Positions 30,323-34,910 of a DNA stretch of 34,910 bases are shown here, piece after piece (within the stretch, counting starts at the first letter, position 1; each line of letters begins with the position of its first letter). A model generated the notes under the pieces. The model saw only the letters and a list, made by a program, of their open reading frames with translations. It was not told the DNA's origin and made no database searches. The DNA comes from an uncultured Bacilli bacterium. Lineage in GTDB: Bacteria > Bacillota_I > Bacilli_A > RF39 > UBA660. The position numbers and the translations under genes were made by a program. Where the stretch lies: contig CANQHQ010000012.1 of NCBI GenBank assembly GCA_947623825.1, positions 1 to 34,910 on the forward strand, read 5' to 3'.

Positions 30323-30850
30323 GTGGAGCGTATACAGAATTTAAGATTTTCAAGTCCAATGCAACTGTTGGATCAATTAAAATTACAAAGAGTGACTGAT
30401 ACGGTGACTTTGGCGAAGAAGTTTGGCTTTTCAGTGGAATTGTTTTGTTCTTCCCATCCGTTATTGAATTCTTATCGGGATATGGGAACGCTTCGGGCAG
30501 GTTTGATTTCGAAACAAAGAAAAATTGGTGTAAATCGAACCATTTGTATTTCCGAAGATTGTGAATTATCTACGAAACGATTTTTTGTTGTTTATTTACT
30601 CGCGAATTACGAATTGTATTCGAAACCGAGAGAAGACTATGCTTGTGTGCACTTAGATGAAGATTGTTTCGATCCACGAGCGTATCGGTATGCCGTTGAT
30701 TTGTTGGTACCCGACGAGATTTATTCTTATCGTTCTATTACACCCGAACTTCTTCTTTCTTTAGCGAAAGAGTATCAGGTTTCTAGTCGATTGATTCTAC
30801 ATAAATTAAATAATAGAGAAAAAGTAAAAAAATTTGAGGTGATAAAATGA
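30323..30850 (+). CDS. Degenerate ImmA/IrrE-like protein without the zinc site
   Basis: A 175-aa protein from GTG 30323 (GGGGGG 5 bases upstream). It aligns by eye with ImmA/IrrE metallopeptidases: IGVNRTICISED, then KRFFVVYLLANYELY where the family has RFTLAHELGHYLLH, then RYAVDLLVP for the usual NxFAAxLLMP, and LAKEYQVSSRLILHKL for LAxxYxVSxxxxxxRL. The HExxH motif is replaced by YLLAN (91-95), so zinc and protease activity are probably lost. It sits between the T-box and tyrS and overlaps tyrS by 4 bases (ATGA), so it is made under tyrosine-starvation control. A regulatory or ligand-binding role is possible, but none is shown. Confidence 0.75.
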   Translation: MERIQNLRFSSPMQLLDQLKLQRVTDTVTLAKKFGFSVELFCSSHPLLNSYRDMGTLRAGLISKQRKIGVNRTICISEDCELSTKRFFVVYLLANYELYSKPREDYACVHLDEDCFDPRAYRYAVDLLVPDEIYSYRSITPELLLSLAKEYQVSSRLILHKLNNREKVKKFEVIK

Positions 30851-32079
30851 CTTTATATGAAGAATTAGAATGGAGAGGACTTATTAAAGATGTTTCTAGT
30901 CCGGAATTAAAAAATAAAATTGATCATGAGAAGATTTCTTTTTATTGGGGAACGGATCCTACAGCGGAGAGCCTTCATTTAGGACATTATTCTTCTTTGG
31001 TAACGGCGAAACGTTTGGCGAAGGCAGGACATCATGCGATTTTATTGGTAGGAGGCGCTACCGGCTTAATTGGGGATCCTAGACCGACCGCGGAACGAGA
31101 AATTGTTTCGAAAGAGACGATTGAACGAAATTTAGAGGGAATTCGGGCGCAAGTCGATCGATTATTTGAGGGGCAAGCGGAAATTGTAAACAATTACGAT
31201 TGGACGAAGAATTTTAGTTTTCTAGATTTTCTAAGAGATATTGGAAAATACATCAATGTCAGTTATATGTTGAATAAAGATATCATTCGTCGTAGATTAG
31301 ATTCTGGTATTACTTATGCCGAATTCTCATATACATTAATTCAGGGAAACGATTTTTTAGAATTGTACCGTACGAAAAACTGCGTGTTGCAAGTCGAAGG
31401 GTCGGATCAATGGGGAAATATTACGACGGGAATTGAACTCATTAAAAAGATTCTTGGAAAAGAAGCTTATGGATTCACGATGCCTTTGATTTTAGACCGC
31501 TATGGAAATAAATTTGGTAAAAGTGAAGGAAATGCTTTGTGGTTAGATAAAGAAAAGACCTCCCCTTACGAGTTATATCAGTACTTGATTAATACCGATG
31601 ACGAGATGGTCATTTCTTACTTAAAAGTGTTTACGTTCTTATCTGTGGAGGAGATCCAACGGTTGGAAGTTTCCAATAAGGAACATCCTGAATTACGGGA
31701 GGCTCAACAGGCTTTAGCGAGAGAAATTATCACCGATATTCATGGAGAAGAAGAATATCTTCATGCGTTAGAATTAAGTCAGGTTCTTTTTAGTGGAGAT
31801 GTGAAAAATCTAACGGCGAAAGAGTTGGAAACGGTTTTTAAGGGAGTACCTAATTTTTCTTTGGAAAATGACATAAATATTCTTGATTTATTAGTAAATA
31901 ATGGTATAGTTACAAGTAAGAGAGAAGCACGTGAACTAATTTCTAGTAACAGTATTACATTGAATGGAACCCTCGTATCTTCCTTTGATTTCATGGTTAC
32001 TAGAGAACAAGCCATCGAAGGAAAATATGTGATTGTTCGTCGTGGAAAGAAAAAGTATTACTTAGGAAGTTATTGTTAA
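30847..32079 (+). CDS. tyrS: Tyrosyl-tRNA synthetase
   Basis: A 410-aa class I aminoacyl-tRNA synthetase charging tRNA-Tyr. HLGH (44-47) is the HIGH motif and KFGKS (222-226) the KMSKS loop. The tyrosine-binding region YAEFSYTLIQGNDFLELY and GSDQWGNI are typical, and an S4 RNA-binding domain occupies the C-terminus (about 345-408, ILDLLVNNGIVTSKREARELI). Length and layout fit TyrS of Bacillota. It starts with GAGGTGAT 4 bases before the ATG, overlaps the ImmA-like gene by 4 bases, and is controlled by the tyrosine T-box at 30102-30320. Confidence 0.97.
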   Translation: MTLYEELEWRGLIKDVSSPELKNKIDHEKISFYWGTDPTAESLHLGHYSSLVTAKRLAKAGHHAILLVGGATGLIGDPRPTAEREIVSKETIERNLEGIRAQVDRLFEGQAEIVNNYDWTKNFSFLDFLRDIGKYINVSYMLNKDIIRRRLDSGITYAEFSYTLIQGNDFLELYRTKNCVLQVEGSDQWGNITTGIELIKKILGKEAYGFTMPLILDRYGNKFGKSEGNALWLDKEKTSPYELYQYLINTDDEMVISYLKVFTFLSVEEIQRLEVSNKEHPELREAQQALAREIITDIHGEEEYLHALELSQVLFSGDVKNLTAKELETVFKGVPNFSLENDINILDLLVNNGIVTSKREARELISSNSITLNGTLVSSFDFMVTREQAIEGKYVIVRRGKKKYYLGSYC

Positions 32080-32095
32080 GAAGAGGAGTGAGAAA

Positions 32096-33853
32096 ATGGC
32101 ACAGGAGAAAAAGGAGACAAAAGTTGTAACAAAGAGTGGTACGTCTTCCCATCGTGCCATTAGTAAAGAACCTAAGAAGAAAAAGGTAAAAAAAGGGGAT
32201 GCCTCTTCTTCTAAAAAGAAAACAGTGCTAGCCCAAAAAACAAATTCTATCAAGCAAAATCAGTTATTGAAAGAGAAACCTTTAGAGAAAACGATTTCTA
32301 CTACACCTTCTTCCCAAGTTCGTTCTACCAAAGAAAGAGCGCAGGAGAAAGCGAAAAAGAAAAGTCAACAAGCGAATGCGAAGAAAAAAGTCGAAAAGAA
32401 AAATACAGAGAAGAAAAAAGTAGAAGTTGAAAAAAAAGAGACAAAACGAAGCGGGTCTAAAAAGAAGGAAAATTTAAACAAGAAAAAGAATATTCCAAAA
32501 AAAGAGAAAGAGAAGAAAAATAAAAAAGAAGAGAAAAAGGCCGTTTATATTAGTCCGAAACAATATCAGAAATTAGAGAAAGAAGAAAGGAAGCATGCAC
32601 GACCTCGTCATCAAGTTCTTTTCCTTTTGATTTTGACTTTTCTTTTGGTGATTGGAATTGATGTGATTCGTGGACTTCAACAAGGAGAGACGTTAAGTTC
32701 TACTTCTGGTCATGATATTTTGAATGATGTCTTGTTGGATAAGAGTGATATTGTCGTTGTGGGTAGTAGTGATTTTCAATATAGTAAAATTCATTCTCCT
32801 TTAGAAAAGAAACAAGTTGCGAAGGTAATGAAATACGATTCCAAAGGAACAGCCCTATTTGAAAAGGCTTATGATTCAGAATCTAATTCTACTTTTCAAT
32901 CCGTGATTTTAGTTTCGGATGGATATGTTGCGGTTGGATCCGTGGATCAGAAAGAAAATGATAAAAAAACAGCTATCATTGTGAAATACGATAAGGAAGG
33001 AAATCTTGTTTGGGAAAACTCAGAACCAAGTGGGGGGCAGGCGGAATTCTATGAAGCTTTTTCCGTTGCTGATGGTATTTGGGTTGTTGGTGCTGGTTCC
33101 GTATCACAAGACGATTCGTTACAGACGAGGGCATTAATCGCTAAATATAATTTTTCTGGGCAATTGGTTTATGAAAAATTATTTGACCAAGACGCTACAA
33201 TATATCGTGGGGGCGTGGTAGTAGGAGACTACCTTTATGCGGTTGGAAAGAAAATGGATGATATCGGAATTCTTTCTTGTTATACCATTGATGGAGTTCC
33301 TCAGTGGACCAAAGAATATGAGTATACGGACTCGCTTGGTTTTACCGACATTATTCAGGCAAATCAATCTCTCTACATTACGGGAGCAAAAAAGATTTTA
33401 CCTAACAATGAAGAGAAAGAGAGTCGAGAGACAAATAATACAGATGCCTTACTTTTGAAGTATTCTTATGACGGAAATCTCTTATTTGAAAAAGTATTTG
33501 GTGGAAGTGGTTTGGAACGATATCATGCCCTTATTCCTTATGGTAACAATCTTTTTGCTGTAGGATTTAGTAGTTCTAAGGATTCTGGACTTAAAATATT
33601 CACAGATGGGCAAATGAAAACAGGGATTCTAGTTAAATTTGATTTCAACGGAAATATGGAGGGAAAAACTGTTTTTGGAGGAAGTAACAACGATTACTTA
33701 ACTTCTATTACGACAGATAAGAGTAATTTATATCTTACAGCTTCTACGAATAGTAAAGATGGAAATATTATGACATCATTAGATAATGGGAGAGATCGTT
33801 TCGGAAGACTCATCAAAGTGGATTCCAGATTACGTGTTTTATTCTTAAGATAA
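32096..33853 (+). CDS. Membrane protein with a lysine-rich cytoplasmic tail and an extracellular beta-propeller-like domain
   Basis: A 585-aa protein with an unusual N-terminal 165 residues made mainly of Lys, Glu, Ser and Gln (very basic, disordered or coiled coil). One membrane segment follows (about 171-190, LFLLILTFLLVIGIDVI). The rest (about 205-585) holds repeated blade-like units such as VVVGSSDFQYS, KVMKYDSKGTALFEKAY, VAVGSVDQK, IIVKYDKEGNLVWE and ALLLKYSYDGNLLFEK. These resemble the repeats of beta-propellers, with the propeller outside the cell. It follows tyrS by 16 bases and ends with its own terminator, so it may share T-box control. Function unknown. Confidence 0.7.
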   Translation: MAQEKKETKVVTKSGTSSHRAISKEPKKKKVKKGDASSSKKKTVLAQKTNSIKQNQLLKEKPLEKTISTTPSSQVRSTKERAQEKAKKKSQQANAKKKVEKKNTEKKKVEVEKKETKRSGSKKKENLNKKKNIPKKEKEKKNKKEEKKAVYISPKQYQKLEKEERKHARPRHQVLFLLILTFLLVIGIDVIRGLQQGETLSSTSGHDILNDVLLDKSDIVVVGSSDFQYSKIHSPLEKKQVAKVMKYDSKGTALFEKAYDSESNSTFQSVILVSDGYVAVGSVDQKENDKKTAIIVKYDKEGNLVWENSEPSGGQAEFYEAFSVADGIWVVGAGSVSQDDSLQTRALIAKYNFSGQLVYEKLFDQDATIYRGGVVVGDYLYAVGKKMDDIGILSCYTIDGVPQWTKEYEYTDSLGFTDIIQANQSLYITGAKKILPNNEEKESRETNNTDALLLKYSYDGNLLFEKVFGGSGLERYHALIPYGNNLFAVGFSSSKDSGLKIFTDGQMKTGILVKFDFNGNMEGKTVFGGSNNDYLTSITTDKSNLYLTASTNSKDGNIMTSLDNGRDRFGRLIKVDSRLRVLFLR

Positions 33854-33860
33854 GATGGTG

Positions 33861-33885
33861 AAAGAGCGAAAAGCTCTTTTCTTTT
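33861..33885 (+). terminator. Terminator of the tyrS operon
   Basis: AAAGAGC (33861-33867), loop GAAAA, GCTCTTT (33873-33879), followed by TCTTTT. Confidence 0.8.
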
Positions 33886-33906
33886 GCAGGAAACGACTGG
33901 GAATTC

Positions 33907-33935
33907 TTGACTTTCTTTCTTTCCTTTTTTATACT
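33907..33935 (+). promoter_or_regulatory. Promoter of the small membrane-protein gene
   Basis: TTGACT (33907-33912), a 17-base spacer and TATACT (33930-33935). This is the best match to a sigma-A promoter in the window. Confidence 0.75.
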
Positions 33936-33959
33936 TATTATGAGGGAAGGGATAAGTAA

Positions 33960-34337
33960 ATGAAAAAAGAAGAAACAAAGAAGAAAAACGAAAAAGAAAA
34001 AAACAGTGTGAAAAAAGAGGCAAAGCAAGATATCGTTGAAGAAGAGGTGCTTGTAGAAACTACAAAGGTTGTGGAAAAGAAAAAAGGAGTTTCGATTCTT
34101 TACTACGTGCTTTTGTTTATCACGATTATTTCTACTGCTCTTTTAGGACTTGCTGGATATAAGAAAATTGAGGCAGGAGATACGTATGCTTCTATCGTAA
34201 AAAATGCTGGTGGAGATCAAGCATATGTTGATTACTATTTTGGAAATCATCAAGCAGAAGGATTTTCTTATTTAGGACTTGCAGGTGCTGTTTTCACTTT
34301 TGGTTTATATGCTTCTAATTCTATGAAAAGAAAATAA
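33960..34337 (+). CDS. Small membrane protein with a charged N-terminal region
   Basis: A 125-aa protein. Residues 1-40 are rich in Lys and Glu, followed by a membrane segment (about 45-66, VSILYYVLLFITIISTALLGL), a short loop (KKIEAGDTYASIVKNAGG) and a second hydrophobic segment (about 100-119, YLGLAGAVFTFGLYA). The plan is similar to the tail of its upstream neighbour (basic tail before a membrane segment). Own promoter and terminator. No family recognised. Confidence 0.65.
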   Translation: MKKEETKKKNEKEKNSVKKEAKQDIVEEEVLVETTKVVEKKKGVSILYYVLLFITIISTALLGLAGYKKIEAGDTYASIVKNAGGDQAYVDYYFGNHQAEGFSYLGLAGAVFTFGLYASNSMKRK

Positions 34338-34374
34338 AAAAGAATCAATGGAATCGGATATGATTCTTTTTTTT
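34337..34374 (+). terminator. Terminator after the small membrane-protein gene
   Basis: AAAAAGAATCA (34337-34347) pairs perfectly with TGATTCTTTTT (34361-34371), and T continues to 34374. Its first base is the last base of the TAA stop. Confidence 0.85.
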
Positions 34375-34390
34375 GTCTTTTATTTTTTCC

Positions 34391-34420
34391 TTGCTAAAAA
34401 GGGATAGAAGAGGGTATAAT
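34391..34420 (+). promoter_or_regulatory. Promoter of the pilin-like gene
   Basis: TTGCTA (34391-34396), an 18-base spacer and a perfect TATAAT (34415-34420). Confidence 0.65.
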
Positions 34421-34443
34421 TTTACTAGAAAGTAGATGATAAG

Positions 34444-34910
34444 ATGAAGAATAAGGGGTTTACATTAATCGAATTGTTGACGGTAGTGATTATTATGGGA
34501 TTGGTCATGGTAATTGCCATTCCTTCCGTTCGAAATTTAACGTATAATAATTCGCAAAAGAAATATCGTATTCATGAAAAAATTGTTCATGAGGCAGCGA
34601 AAGTATATGCCAAGAATTATCGAGGAGAATTTAATAATGAAACAGCGGACTGTTTTAATATTCCCTATCAAGCCTTACTAGATGAAGAATTAGTAGAGGA
34701 AGAGGGAATTACTTGTAGTGGAAGTGTCATCTTACGGAAAAGAAGTAGTGATGGGTATAACTATGAGTATTATTTGAACTGTTATGATGAAGCAGGGACA
34801 TTGATGCATGAGTCTGATCCGATTCCTTTGGCATGTAAAGGAGTGAATGGAAAGTTCAAAGTTGATTATGTTTTGAAAAAAGATGGAGAAAGTGGACAAG
34901 AACCGTATAC
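34444..34910 (+). CDS. Type IV pilin-like/pseudopilin protein, 5' part (cut by the window end)
   Basis: The reading frame is open from ATG 34444 to the window end (155 codons). The N-terminus MKNKGFTLIELLTVVIIMG is a class III prepilin signal: cleavage after Gly by a prepilin peptidase, with E5 of the mature protein, and a hydrophobic helix (about 8-28). The rest reads KYRIHEKIVHEAAKVYAKNY and has Cys pairs (near C60 and C82). It is probably a pseudopilin of a type IV pilus, competence or secretion system whose other genes lie beyond the window. AGTAGATGATAAG precedes the start. Confidence 0.85.
   Translation, partial: MKNKGFTLIELLTVVIIMGLVMVIAIPSVRNLTYNNSQKKYRIHEKIVHEAAKVYAKNYRGEFNNETADCFNIPYQALLDEELVEEEGITCSGSVILRKRSSDGYNYEYYLNCYDEAGTLMHESDPIPLACKGVNGKFKVDYVLKKDGESGQEPY

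Overview
The window comes from an AT-rich, low-GC Gram-positive bacterium (Bacillota). The signs are strong AGGTGAT/AGGAG ribosome-binding sites, a T-box leader on a tyrosyl-tRNA synthetase operon, three FemABX-type cell-wall peptidyltransferases, a DUF948/YtxH gene pair and a heterodimeric ABC exporter. A mucin-protease-like M60 protein with a dockerin and a BspA-type leucine-rich surface protein suggest a gut or mucosal commensal, perhaps an uncultured Bacilli/Erysipelotrichia-like lineage. That taxonomic placement is inference only.

Layout. 1-4646: a large secreted VWA + B-repeat + DUF285 + CUB-like surface protein, followed by a decayed ISL3-type transposase and a truncated paralogue of the surface protein carrying two Trp-to-stop mutations. 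4656-6582: a terminator, a promoter, a complete group II intron without an ORF (4716-5389), and a Y-family DNA polymerase gene. 6672-8190: a HExxH protein and a YdcF/DUF218 protein. 8280-11684: a MurJ/YtgP-like flippase, a FemX-type ligase and a small membrane protein, probably one cell-wall operon. 11869-18012: a two-gene operon of a 1742-aa M60 metalloprotease with a dockerin and a membrane-anchored protein with a cohesin-like N-terminal domain. 18091-26926 (minus strand): two more FemX-type genes, an SDR oxidoreductase, an asymmetric ABC exporter pair, a CmpB-family membrane protein, a frameshifted small gene and a small coiled-coil protein. 26982-34910 (plus strand): trmB, a lipoprotein, an acidic disordered protein, DUF948 and YtxH proteins, a T-box operon (degenerate ImmA/IrrE-like protein, tyrS, lysine-rich beta-propeller membrane protein), a small membrane protein, and the start of a type IV pilin-like gene cut by the window end.

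The most striking element is the group II intron. Its predicted splice sites (5' GTGCG at 4716, exon-binding site CACCTA at 4913-4918 complementary to TAGGTG at 4710-4715, domain V with the AGC triad, domain VI with bulged A5383 seven bases from the 3' end) place it inside the Shine-Dalgarno sequence of the polymerase gene. Splicing would join AGGTG to ATTTTATG and rebuild a perfect SD at normal spacing. In the unspliced RNA the start codon has no SD at usable distance. The polymerase therefore appears to be translated only after ribozyme splicing. The intron's exon-binding site also resembles the anti-Shine-Dalgarno end of 16S rRNA. A second notable point is the dockerin-protease/cohesin-like anchor pair, which may form a minimal two-protein surface complex.
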